In this document: positions 33,481 through 42,112 of the stretch, in pieces
Numbering within the stretch: the first letter of the stretch is position 1
Layout: each line of letters begins with the position of its first letter
Assembly: GCA_022707885.1 (NCBI GenBank)
Contig: JAKIZT010000006.1
Location: 62,001 to 126,000, forward strand
Reading direction: 5' to 3'
DNA from: Caldisericales bacterium
GTDB lineage: Bacteria > Caldisericota > Caldisericia > JAAYUI01
DNA: 64,000 nt
Position numbers and translations under genes: made by a program
The notes under the pieces: generated by a model
Told to the model about the DNA's origin: nothing
Database searches by the model: none
The model's input: the letters and a program-made list of their open reading frames with translations, nothing else

Positions 33481-35694
33481 CTACCTTATGGGCGGGACCC
33501 TCTTGTTTACTGGCCCAAGCTGGGAGCAAAGGCTGGAAAGACTGACAAGGGCAGACATGAAAGCACCCTGGCCCTCTTTGTAGAAACCCCTGTCCCTGCT
33601 GTAAACTGGGGGGACAAAGCTCTGGTAGTACAACTGGGCATCGTAAGCCGGCTCAGCACAGCCATATACCAGACCAGATTCTGATATTTGCGGCCACATC
33701 GAATCCCAGGCACCAATCACATGATACATCGAACCATTGAGCGCGCTTTCTCTTGCAACCTTCTTCTTATCTGGCAAAACGGCCATTGTTGCAGGTTCAT
33801 CTTCATCAAAACATGCTTCCGATGGTTTTCCTTCACCAGTTCTTCGGGACAATTTATCACCCTGCCATTTTGAAATTTCACCAATCAACATGGCATTAGC
33901 CACAGTATCATAATCGGATACTTGACCGGAAAGATCATCCATCCACAAACCGCTTTGTTGCTGCCTCATGACTATCTGGTCACCCAATGGTTCTTTTGTG
34001 ATCAATTCTGAAATCTGTCTATAAAGGTCTTTATCTTCGCCAAGTATCAATGAGGCCTCGAGAATCGATCCCAAAGCAAAAGCATTACCCCTCACCCAGT
34101 TTATTGGATTGACATTGAATCTGGCAGAACTTGTATTGGCCACTGTAAAGTGCCTGAAAAGTCCCTTTTCGTCAGCCAGGTGCTTCTTGTGGGCCTCATA
34201 CTGGCCAAGCGCAAATTTTGCGTAATCCCCTCCAAATATCTTCTGCGCATGGCATAAAAGCGGAATCACGGCATAAAGCGTATCAGCCTCGATAAAGGTG
34301 GCTGTGACCTGGAGTTTTGGTGCTTTGACTTCCTTGCACAGGAGCGCCCCTTTCTCGGATATACCAAATGGTTCGGACATTACCCAGTCAGCAATTCCAT
34401 TTGCCCTGTCCTTGTACTTGGAATCATTTGTGGCATCGAAAAGTTCGAAAAGGACCTCACCGCACAATGAATCAGTGATGTCGTCCCTTGGCGTGTCCTT
34501 TGCCATCCATGAATCGGCCCACGATTTCACATAGTTTATGCCTTTGCTGTCCTTCAAAAAAATCGAAGCATCAAGAACACCCTTCAAGAATATCGCATCA
34601 TTCATCGAATGCCCCAGGCTGGCAACCGGAATTTTGAGGCTCGCATCAAGCATGCGTGAAAGATCCTGATCATATTTGCTTTCTTTAAATCTTCTGCATT
34701 CGGTCTCGAGGGAAAGGATGTATGCCTTCTGCTCGTCAGGAATTTCCTTCACTGGTCTGTCTACAAGTGCCTTTGTCAAAGAGCTGCCATCGCAGGCAGG
34801 CGTGGCAAACCCGAGCAATTCCCCAACTGTCGGGACAATGTCGATCTGGAAACATTCATCCTGATAAGCAAAACCTTTTTTGACATCGGGGCCGATCATT
34901 ACACAATAGGTGTGCCTGCACCCTTCGCATGAATCACCATGCGATTTGAACCCATCCCTCACCCCTTCCGTATGTCTGCCATGGTCTGTGGTGATTATCA
35001 GGGTTGTCTTGTCTTTATAGTCCGGATTGAACTGTATCTGCTGCCATATTTTCCATATGAGCTCATCGGCATGGGAAATTGATTCCGTATACTTCTTGTA
35101 ATCTCCCGAGTGTCCCACTGAATCAACATGGGGCAGTATTGCATAAACAAGCTTTGGTCTGGTGGTCAAAAAAAGTTCCGCGAGCTTGGAAGCAATCTCG
35201 TCATCGCCATAGCCAAGGTCATAAAACGGGGCCTCGTAGTTTCTTCCAAAACCTGGGAATGTTGAATAGTTCAGGTGCCAGCAATTGCCTTTGCCAGGCA
35301 GGACGCAGACATCCTCTGGTGGTGCTCCAAACTGGCGCCTGTAACACTCGAACATGGTTGGAGTCGAGGGTCTTATCCTGCCATTGTTCGGTTCGTATTG
35401 CCATGCACCGGTTACACACTGTGCATGCGCAGGAGCGGTATAAGTGCAGGTTTCATTGTACATCCTGGTGAAGATGGCACCATTCGGCCTGATGTCATTC
35501 CAGATATGGCTCATGTATTTTCCTTCGGAACCAAAACCATCCTCAAATCTCAATCCATCAGTGTTGATGACAATAACATTTTCTGTGACATATTTTCTGG
35601 GCTTAAAAGACGCCTGTCCAGATTCTGTGTGATGGAGGGAAAATGATACCGCGGCAACAATAACTGCTAGCGCAACAAGCATTGGCTTTTTCAT
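33481..35694 (-). CDS. Exported alkaline-phosphatase-superfamily protein with large helical C-terminal domain
   Basis: A 737-aa exported protein. The signal peptide (1-27) has a hydrophobic core. The N-terminal half (about 38-330) has the metal-site pattern of phosphatases/sulfatases: VIVINTDGLR, a nucleophile-type segment TYTAPAHAQ, PHVDSVGHSGDY, and TTDHGRH. The C-terminal half (about 340-720) has no motif I recognise; its repeated aromatic helical pattern recalls (alpha/alpha) toroids of glycan-processing enzymes. The combination may act on a phosphorylated or sulfated extracellular polymer. A GGAGG precedes the ATG. It is a single gene with its own terminator. Confidence 0.7.
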   Translation of the reverse strand: MKKPMLVALAVIVAAVSFSLHHTESGQASFKPRKYVTENVIVINTDGLRFEDGFGSEGKYMSHIWNDIRPNGAIFTRMYNETCTYTAPAHAQCVTGAWQYEPNNGRIRPSTPTMFECYRRQFGAPPEDVCVLPGKGNCWHLNYSTFPGFGRNYEAPFYDLGYGDDEIASKLAELFLTTRPKLVYAILPHVDSVGHSGDYKKYTESISHADELIWKIWQQIQFNPDYKDKTTLIITTDHGRHTEGVRDGFKSHGDSCEGCRHTYCVMIGPDVKKGFAYQDECFQIDIVPTVGELLGFATPACDGSSLTKALVDRPVKEIPDEQKAYILSLETECRRFKESKYDQDLSRMLDASLKIPVASLGHSMNDAIFLKGVLDASIFLKDSKGINYVKSWADSWMAKDTPRDDITDSLCGEVLFELFDATNDSKYKDRANGIADWVMSEPFGISEKGALLCKEVKAPKLQVTATFIEADTLYAVIPLLCHAQKIFGGDYAKFALGQYEAHKKHLADEKGLFRHFTVANTSSARFNVNPINWVRGNAFALGSILEASLILGEDKDLYRQISELITKEPLGDQIVMRQQQSGLWMDDLSGQVSDYDTVANAMLIGEISKWQGDKLSRRTGEGKPSEACFDEDEPATMAVLPDKKKVARESALNGSMYHVIGAWDSMWPQISESGLVYGCAEPAYDAQLYYQSFVPPVYSRDRGFYKEGQGAFMSALVSLSSLCSQLGPVNKRVPPIR

Positions 35695-35750
35695 TTACAG
35701 CCTCCTTTTCCATTTACTACGGAAATTGAAACACAATTGTCTGTGGAAAC

Positions 35751-35780
35751 AAAAAAGGCCCACCAGAAAAGTGGGCCTTT
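35751..35780 (-). terminator. Terminator of the fur-nrdJ operon
   Basis: Stem AAAGGCCCAC/GTGGGCCTTT with a 7-base loop, followed on the minus strand by a T-run. Confidence 0.88.
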
Positions 35781-35802
35781 GAAGAATTATTAATAAGGGC
35801 GA

Positions 35803-38052
35803 TCATCCACACTTGCTATATCCGCAAGACTTGCAGATTACGCACCCCTCGGCAAACTCAAGCATGGCCCCACAATCAGGGCACTGGGGATTCAGGCCAA
35901 GAATATTGCCCGAAAGCGAGGTGGAGTGTCCATTTTTTGGGGGTTCTGAACCACCAAAATCGAGTGTTTCCCAGGACAAGACTCTCTCAAGGGCCTGTGA
36001 GATGGCATCTGGGCAGGAAAGAACGGCACCATTCTGGCCCCAGGTCGGGGACGGGCACCTGAGACCCCTTATTTGCCCGATGACCGCTTTTGTGTCAACG
36101 CCGGCCCTCAGGGCAAGCGAAATGAGCCTTGCTATTCCATCCGATTGCGCTGCAGCACAACCGCCTGATTTGCCCATCGTTGCAAATACTTCACAAATTC
36201 CCTTTTCATCATGATTTATTGTTACAAAGAGGTTTCCACAACCAGTTCTTATCCTGAAGGTGACGCCTTTTGTCATTTCGGGGCGTTCCCTTGGGGCAAT
36301 TGACCCTGGCTCAACATTCTCGGTTTTTGCTTCCTTGTTTACTTCCTTGATGCTCAAAACCTGCTCTGACCTTGAACCATCGCGATATATGGTCACTCCC
36401 TTGCAACCAAGCTTGTATGCAAGGACAAAAACTTCTTTTACATCTTCTCTTGTGGCATTGTTTGGGAAGTTGACTGTTTTTGAAACTGCATTGTCTGTTG
36501 CCATCTGGAAAGCAGCCTGCATCCTGACATGCCAGTACGGGGAGATGTCATGGGCACAAACAAACACTCTTTTGATGTCCGGCGGGAGCTGATCAATATG
36601 GGCAATGGTGCCCTCGGAGGATATCTGTGCGAGCAATTCATCGGAGACAAGACCCCTCTTTTCAAGCTCTTGCTGGAAAATTGTATTGGTTTCAAAGAAT
36701 TGTTTGCCACCCATGATGTTGCGGACATAAGAAATGGCAAAAACCGGTTCTATTCCCGAAGAGACCCCGGCTATCATGCTTATGGTTCCAGTTGGGGCAA
36801 TGGTGGTTATTGTAGCATTTCTCAATGGCGGCTCGTCACCTTGCGCATATGTAGAGATATGGAAATTGGGGAAAGGACCTCTGGTTTTGGCAAGCTCTTT
36901 TGAGGCTTCTCTACCTTCCTCCTGTACAAACGCCATGATCTTGTTTGCCAAATCAACCGCTTCCTGCGAGTTATAGGATATGCCAAGCAGGAAAAGCATG
37001 TCGGCAAACCCCATCACCCCAAGGCCAATCTTGCGATTTTCACGACACATTTTTGTTATCGAATCAAGCGGATACCTGTTTACATCAATAACATTGTCGA
37101 GGAAATGTACAGATTTCTTGATGAGTTTTGCCAGCTTGTCCCAATCGATCTGCCCGTCAATCACAACAGTGGCAAGATTGATAGAGCCAAGGTTGCATGC
37201 CTCATAAGGAAGCAATGGCTGTTCACCACATGGATTTGTGGACTCTATCTCACCAAGTGTTGGCGTTGGGTTGTCCTTGTTGAGCCTGTCGAGGAAGATT
37301 ATCCCCGGCTCACCATTTTTCCACGCCATGTCAACTATGAGGTCAAAAACTTCTTTTGCCCTGAGCTTCTCAACAACGATCTTGCCCCTTGGGTTTAGTA
37401 ATGGATACTCTTCATCAGCATCTACCGCCCTCATGAAGTCTTCAGTAATGCCAACCGATATGTTGAAATTGCTGATTGTTTTGTCTTCAGACTTGCACTT
37501 GATGAACTCGAGGATGTCAGGATGGTCAATCCTCAGAATGCCCATGTTGGCGCCCCTGCGTGTTCCACCCTGTTTTATCGCCTCGGTGGCGGCATCAAAA
37601 ACCTTCAGGAAAGAGACTGGTCCGGAGGAGACACCGTTAGTAGACTTTACGATATCATTCTTTGGTCTCAGCCTTGAGAAGGAAAATCCGGTTCCACCAC
37701 CTGACTTGTGGATCATGGCAGTGTGTTTTATGGCTTCGAAGATTGATTCTATTGAATCCTCAACTGGCAAAACGAAGCACGCAGAAAGTTGGCCTAATTC
37801 TCTGCCAGCATTCATGAGCGTTGGTGAATTGGGCAAAAATTCAAGATTCACCATCATCTCAAGAAATGATTTGTAGGTTTCCTCAACCTGTTCAGGAGTT
37901 GAACCATGGGCCCTGTCTCCATCAGCTATGGCCCTGGCCACCCTCTGGAGCATGCCAAGCGGTGTTTCGACAACTTTGCCATCCATGTCTTTTGCCAGAT
38001 AGCGTTTTTCAAGGACCACCTTGGCGTTATCGGAGATTTTTGGTTCCTGCAT
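35803..38052 (-). CDS. nrdJ: Adenosylcobalamin-dependent (class II) ribonucleoside reductase
   Basis: Makes deoxyribonucleotides without oxygen, using B12. The 749-aa protein has LSACFVLPVEDS with one substrate-site Cys, TGFSFSRLRPKND, GTRRGANMGIL, and the thiyl-radical region TNPCGEQPLLPYEACNLGSINLA. It ends in a CxxC...CxxC zinc-ribbon-like module (CPDCGAMLEFAEGCVICKSCGYSKCG pattern split here as CPDC and CKSC) that probably carries the redox-active cysteines. Start at 38052 has AAAGGAG 8 bases upstream; a GTG at 38061 is possible. It follows fur directly. Confidence 0.94.
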   Translation of the reverse strand: MQEPKISDNAKVVLEKRYLAKDMDGKVVETPLGMLQRVARAIADGDRAHGSTPEQVEETYKSFLEMMVNLEFLPNSPTLMNAGRELGQLSACFVLPVEDSIESIFEAIKHTAMIHKSGGGTGFSFSRLRPKNDIVKSTNGVSSGPVSFLKVFDAATEAIKQGGTRRGANMGILRIDHPDILEFIKCKSEDKTISNFNISVGITEDFMRAVDADEEYPLLNPRGKIVVEKLRAKEVFDLIVDMAWKNGEPGIIFLDRLNKDNPTPTLGEIESTNPCGEQPLLPYEACNLGSINLATVVIDGQIDWDKLAKLIKKSVHFLDNVIDVNRYPLDSITKMCRENRKIGLGVMGFADMLFLLGISYNSQEAVDLANKIMAFVQEEGREASKELAKTRGPFPNFHISTYAQGDEPPLRNATITTIAPTGTISMIAGVSSGIEPVFAISYVRNIMGGKQFFETNTIFQQELEKRGLVSDELLAQISSEGTIAHIDQLPPDIKRVFVCAHDISPYWHVRMQAAFQMATDNAVSKTVNFPNNATREDVKEVFVLAYKLGCKGVTIYRDGSRSEQVLSIKEVNKEAKTENVEPGSIAPRERPEMTKGVTFRIRTGCGNLFVTINHDEKGICEVFATMGKSGGCAAAQSDGIARLISLALRAGVDTKAVIGQIRGLRCPSPTWGQNGAVLSCPDAISQALERVLSWETLDFGGSEPPKNGHSTSLSGNILGLNPQCPDCGAMLEFAEGCVICKSCGYSKCG

Positions 38053-38057
38053 GCGGA

Positions 38058-38477
38058 TCACTCCTTTCCGTCAGCCTTGCACTTCGGGCAAATGCCATGT
38101 ATCTCCATGGCAACATGGTTGATCTGAAAACCCGATTTGTCCTGTATTTCATTTATTTCGGCAAATTTTTCTGGCTGCATCATTTCCTTTATAATACCAC
38201 ATTTGTCACACACTATATGGATATGACCATCGGTCCTTCCATCATATCTGGCCTGGCCAAACCCAAGTTCAAGTTTCTGGACAAGACCTTCTCTGGTAAG
38301 AATGCCCAGGTTCCTGTAAACGGTACCGAGGCTCAGGTTTTTGATTTGTCTTCGAGCTTTCGCATAAACCCAATCAGCAGTTGGATGAGTATCAGTGTTT
38401 CTTAATATATCCAGAATCACCCTTCGTTGTTTCGTAAGTCTCATGTTGTCAGACAAACCATAATCTCTTCTGGTCAT
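38058..38477 (-). CDS. Fur-family regulator
   Basis: A 139-aa metalloregulator with a winged-helix N-terminus (MRLTKQRRVILDILRNTDTHPTADWVYAKAR and SLGTVYRNLGIL). The C-terminal metal domain has YDGRTDGHIHIVCDKCG and a second CPKC. The regulatory-site residues of PerR are mostly present (His in THPTAD, Asp in YDG, HIH). The position that is Asp in PerR is Glu here (GIIKEM), as in Fur, so iron sensing is likelier than peroxide sensing. Its gene runs straight into nrdJ, a plausible target. No convincing Fur box was found. Confidence 0.88.
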   Translation of the reverse strand: MTRRDYGLSDNMRLTKQRRVILDILRNTDTHPTADWVYAKARRQIKNLSLGTVYRNLGILTREGLVQKLELGFGQARYDGRTDGHIHIVCDKCGIIKEMMQPEKFAEINEIQDKSGFQINHVAMEIHGICPKCKADGKE

Positions 38478-38496
38478 TCTTCCCCCTGAAAGATGG

Positions 38497-38512
38497 CCTG
38501 GCGCATGCCAGG
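38497..38512. other. GC-rich hairpin in the fur leader
   Basis: CCTGGC-GCAT-GCCAGG lies 20 bases upstream of the fur ATG. On the plus strand it is followed by five T, but there is no plus-strand gene to terminate. It may shape the fur leader or act as an operator. Confidence 0.4.
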
Positions 38513-38552
38513 TTTTTATTGTTAAAAAAATAACACCAAATTATTACACCAT

Positions 38553-38579
38553 AGGGAATCCAATGCAAGACGATTCCCT
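38553..38579 (-). terminator. Possible terminator of the protease-stalk operon
   Basis: An 8-bp perfect stem (AGGGAATC/GATTCCCT) lies 19 bases past the stop at 38599. The T-tract is poor. Confidence 0.4.
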
Positions 38580-38598
38580 GCCAATTATGATTGTAGTA

Positions 38599-39459
38599 TT
38601 AGTTGGAACAGCCCGGGAAGGTAACTATTGCGGTGTTTGTGAACTGGTCCCATTCAACACTTCCGCCAAGTGCCGTTGAAACAAACCTGAGAGGGACCAT
38701 TATGTTCCCTTTTATATTAACTGGAGCGGCGCTCATTGCAAGGGTCTTCTCAAGATTTGGGTAGACGAGTCTTGCCTTGTCAATCCCCTTTTTTAAAAGC
38801 ACTTTTTTGGGCCCCATGATATACGAAGCCTCTCCAATTGAATTGTTCCAGCCAACCTCTGCACCAATGATTTCACCAAGGAGTCTGAACGGAATCATCA
38901 TGTTGCCAGAAACAATTGTTGGTGCAGTTTTGGCCGTTAATGTCTTTTCTGAAACTGTTTTACCAGGAGTACAGCCATCCATCTCAATTTCTCTTACAAG
39001 GACTGGTTTCTCACCGGCAACAAAATATGCTTTGACAGGTTTTACAAGCATCATGTAGAGCATCCCATTGCCAAAATCCTGGCCAGATGGATCCATTATC
39101 CTGAGCCTTGCCGAGACCGCGTCTTCACCAGAAAAATCGCTTGGAACAAAAAACCTCATCTGGCAACGCAGGGATGAACCCTGGATAACCGGGTCCGGCG
39201 ACCCACCCTCTTCAGAGAAGCAGTAATCATTAATGCACCCCTGCCCTGCCCAGACATGCTCCGAAGTCGTTTCGTCTGGTTCCAGCATTCCCCTGTAAAG
39301 GCCATCAAGCAGCGCTTTGTCCTCAAAATGCCAGTCAACAACCATCCCTGGGGAAACGAGAATCAACTCGGAATCTATTGTTTTCTCACCCACCTGCGCA
39401 AACGCACTGGGGAGAAAAGTTATCGAAAGCGCCAAGAAGATTGAACCAATCTTCTTCAT
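38599..39459 (-). CDS. Secreted stalk-domain protein
   Basis: A 286-aa exported protein. Signal peptide 1-21. An N-terminal beta-rich region of unknown fold (about 25-155) contains a CINDYC pair. A C-terminal copper-amine-oxidase-N-like stalk domain (about 170-283) has two repeats: MIPFRLLGEIIGAEVGW and IMVPLRFVSTALGGSVEW. It overlaps the M6 protease gene by 4 bp, so the two are made together and may act on, or anchor, the same surface structure. The name 'copper amine oxidase' reflects homology of the module only; no oxidase domain is present. Confidence 0.8.
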   Translation of the reverse strand: MKKIGSIFLALSITFLPSAFAQVGEKTIDSELILVSPGMVVDWHFEDKALLDGLYRGMLEPDETTSEHVWAGQGCINDYCFSEEGGSPDPVIQGSSLRCQMRFFVPSDFSGEDAVSARLRIMDPSGQDFGNGMLYMMLVKPVKAYFVAGEKPVLVREIEMDGCTPGKTVSEKTLTAKTAPTIVSGNMMIPFRLLGEIIGAEVGWNNSIGEASYIMGPKKVLLKKGIDKARLVYPNLEKTLAMSAAPVNIKGNIMVPLRFVSTALGGSVEWDQFTNTAIVTFPGCSN

Positions 39460-41129
39460 TTATATTTCACCCCAATATATCTGGAGGCCACTATGAAATC
39501 CCCGTAACCAACAACACCATCGCCATCCAGATCGTATTTCATCTCTTTAGTATTAAGGCCAGAAAAAATCTTCAACAGATCTTCCTCCTCAATTACGCCA
39601 TTAGAGTTGTAATCCATGATAAAGTAGGCATTTCTCAAAAGTACCTTGAAGAAAAAGGTCTGGTTTTCAGACTCCACAGAAAAACTTCTTTCAACAAGTC
39701 TTTCTCCTAGTTTGTTCTTTGGATAGGAAAGAACCAGTGAAATCTCTTTGCCATTATCAGGATTTAGCTTGACGTTTTTCTCCCCGAAAACCTGAGGGTC
39801 ACAATCGAGCATCACTGGATTACTTCCTTTATTGAATATTTTAACCCTAAAGCATGTCTTATGCAAATCCCCAGTCACTGCCCAGTTCTTGTCCATAGAG
39901 AAAAAGACGTTCTCTTTTGGTGCGATTGTTATCCTGACCTTCAATGTGGGACCAAGTTTTGAAAGGACCTCGACTGTTACAATTTTTGTATAGTTTTTGT
40001 CAAAAGGCAATGTTGACGGATCAGTTTTTGGGGAAGCAATGGCGTGGCCAGATTCGATTGAGTAACAAGCATTTTCATGCCATTCTGTTTTGCCAGGATT
40101 GAGGATTTCGACTGCATAGTGGTTGTTTTTATCGCCACTGTTGAAGCGGTGCCTATAAGTAACTGAATCATCAATTTTGTAAATCAGGAGGCCCTCGGAC
40201 GGTATCCCGCCCCAGAAAGCATCTATACCTTCCTTCTTCCTGTATTCCAGGGCAAGATATTCCTTGGTTCCTTCTATAGGGACAATAAGATAGCTCCCAT
40301 TTGCATTGGTGGTTATCGGTGGAATGTCATATTCGCCGCTTTGACCAACAACTACAGGGCGGAGGAAGCTCATTTTTTCCCTGTGAAAACCACTCATCCC
40401 AAGGCCCTTGTGTCTGGCGGCCATGATGTCAAAACAGGTCACCGGGTAGCCGCAATCACCTTCCTTGAAAGGCCCGCCACAGTCATAATCGTAAAGATCA
40501 GCCAGCCCCATTATGTGGCCAAATTCATGCGCCATGACCTGGCTTGCAGTGCTGTTGACCGATTGCTCCTCGCAAACAAGGACGTAAAGAAATTCTATTG
40601 TTTTTCCATCTATGGTCACGGAACTCATGGACATGTGTGGCCAGAAGCCGTCATTTTTTGGGAAATTGGTATACCCTTCACACCCGCCTGACACCACTAT
40701 GCAAACGCACGGGGGTTGTGACCAACTCTTGATGTATTCATCAAAATCAAGGCCATTTTTTGCAGCTTCGTGCATCAATGCGTCAATCATCTCATGGCAT
40801 CTGATGTCAAAAGATTCCTCGTTGTCCTGCGCGTAATATGTTATTGGCTTGGGCATCCTTACCCAGCCACCTTTAAGAAATGACCCCTGCGAAACCTTTA
40901 TGGTTCCGGATGATACCTCTTTATAAAACCTGTTAAGGCTCTGGCCGCTCTCTGAGAAAAGCTCGTCGCACATGTTTGAAAATTCGCTTTTGTGTGGAGC
41001 ATCAGAAAAATCAGCTGCAACAACAATCAGTTTTAGGTCGGAAACTTCTTGGGCCAAAGTGCCAAAACCGCTTGGTGATGATGTCAAAACAACCAGAAAG
41101 GCCAGTGTCAAAATAAAAAACTTCTTCAT
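39456..41129 (-). CDS. Secreted M6-type metalloprotease with C-terminal dockerin-like domain
   Basis: A 557-aa exported protease of the immune-inhibitor-A (M6) type. Signal peptide 1-26. The zinc site is HEFGHIMGLADLYDYD (HExxHxxGxxD) about residue 210, followed by a FDIMAARH Met-turn-like segment. A beta-rich region follows. The last 60 residues hold two calcium-loop repeats, DYNSNGVIEEEDLLKI and DLDGDGVVGYGDFIVA, the layout of a type I dockerin. The start at 41129 gives a proper signal peptide; a perfect TATAAT ends 7 bases before it and no ribosome site is present. Cohesin-like domains occur in two other proteins of the window. Confidence 0.83.
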   Translation of the reverse strand: MKKFFILTLAFLVVLTSSPSGFGTLAQEVSDLKLIVVAADFSDAPHKSEFSNMCDELFSESGQSLNRFYKEVSSGTIKVSQGSFLKGGWVRMPKPITYYAQDNEESFDIRCHEMIDALMHEAAKNGLDFDEYIKSWSQPPCVCIVVSGGCEGYTNFPKNDGFWPHMSMSSVTIDGKTIEFLYVLVCEEQSVNSTASQVMAHEFGHIMGLADLYDYDCGGPFKEGDCGYPVTCFDIMAARHKGLGMSGFHREKMSFLRPVVVGQSGEYDIPPITTNANGSYLIVPIEGTKEYLALEYRKKEGIDAFWGGIPSEGLLIYKIDDSVTYRHRFNSGDKNNHYAVEILNPGKTEWHENACYSIESGHAIASPKTDPSTLPFDKNYTKIVTVEVLSKLGPTLKVRITIAPKENVFFSMDKNWAVTGDLHKTCFRVKIFNKGSNPVMLDCDPQVFGEKNVKLNPDNGKEISLVLSYPKNKLGERLVERSFSVESENQTFFFKVLLRNAYFIMDYNSNGVIEEEDLLKIFSGLNTKEMKYDLDGDGVVGYGDFIVASRYIGVKYK

Positions 41130-41136
41130 GGAAGGG

Positions 41137-41142
41137 ATTATA
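41137..41142 (-). promoter_or_regulatory. -10 element of the M6 protease gene
   Basis: A perfect TATAAT on the minus strand ends 7 bases before the ATG. I see no good -35. It fits a leaderless transcript. Confidence 0.5.
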
Positions 41143-41269
41143 GCGCCCCATAGTTTAAAATTCTTGCACGAATTGGCAGACCATTTTTTGGGGCGCTTTG
41201 TACTGGACAATAAACCCGCAAAAATCTATACTTACCTCCGGTTGTAAACAAAACCAAAGGGGGTGTGCG

Positions 41270-42112
41270 TTGTTTACCATTCTTGAGAAAAGGGACCTTG
41301 CAGACAAGATTTGTGAATATGTCTTCGAGGCTCCGCTTGTCGCGAAAAAAGCCAGGCCGGGACAATTTGTGATACTGAGGCTCGACGAGGAAGGTGAGAG
41401 GATACCAATAACTCTTGCCGACACGGACCCAAAGACTGGACGAATCAAAATAGTCGTCCAGGCAATCGGGACAACCACAAACAGACTGCACTGTTTTGAA
41501 AAGGGTGGCGCCATAGCGGACATTATTGGTCCTCTTGGCACTCCAACCCATCTGGACGGATTCAAAAAGGCCGTTTGCGTTGGCGGTGGCGTTGGTATAG
41601 CCTGCATCCACCCAATCGCAAAGGAACTCAAGGCCATGGGTGTCCAGGTCACATCAATCATTGGCTCAAGATGCAAAGACCTTGTATTCTTTGAGGACGA
41701 AATGAGGGCCGCATCACATGAGCTCATCGTCACAACAGACGATGGTTCATACGGCAGAAAAGGCCTCGTAACAGGGCCGCTGGCCGAGCTTTTGCAGGGT
41801 GCCGACAAGGCAGATGTGGTATTCAGCGTTGGCCCAGTGATCATGATGCGCGAAGTTGCGAAGGCAACAAAACCTTATGAAGTCAAAACCTATGTTTCCC
41901 TCAATCCAATAATGGTTGATGGAACTGGTATGTGTGGGGCTTGCAGGGTAAGTGTTGGTGGGGTCACAAAATTTGGGTGCGTCGATGGACCGGACTTCGA
42001 CGGACACCAGGTTGATTTTGACCTTCTGATGAAACGTCTTGCAATGTTCAAGGAGATGGAACAGCAGTCGCTTGGGCTTTGGCAAAAGGAGGGCTGCAAA
42101 TGCCACAAATAA
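41270..42112 (+). CDS. nfnA: Ferredoxin-NADP reductase subunit NfnA (sulfide dehydrogenase subunit-like)
   Basis: A 280-aa flavoprotein subunit of the bifurcating NADH-dependent reduced-ferredoxin:NADP oxidoreductase. It has FAD and NAD(P) domains (ARPGQFVILRLDEEGERIPIT, VCVGGGVGIACI) and the 2Fe-2S cysteines near the C-terminus (GMCGACRVSVGG...FGCVDGP). The start is a TTG at 41270 with AGGGGGT 5 bases upstream. An upstream ATG (41198) would add an unlikely N-terminus. Overlaps nfnB by 13 bp. Confidence 0.88.
   Translation: MFTILEKRDLADKICEYVFEAPLVAKKARPGQFVILRLDEEGERIPITLADTDPKTGRIKIVVQAIGTTTNRLHCFEKGGAIADIIGPLGTPTHLDGFKKAVCVGGGVGIACIHPIAKELKAMGVQVTSIIGSRCKDLVFFEDEMRAASHELIVTTDDGSYGRKGLVTGPLAELLQGADKADVVFSVGPVIMMREVAKATKPYEVKTYVSLNPIMVDGTGMCGACRVSVGGVTKFGCVDGPDFDGHQVDFDLLMKRLAMFKEMEQQSLGLWQKEGCKCHK

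Noticed and set aside
38497-38517. A plus-strand terminator before nrdJ-fur
   Set aside because: The hairpin plus T-run is convincing in shape, but there is no plus-strand gene upstream to terminate; I list it only as a leader hairpin.
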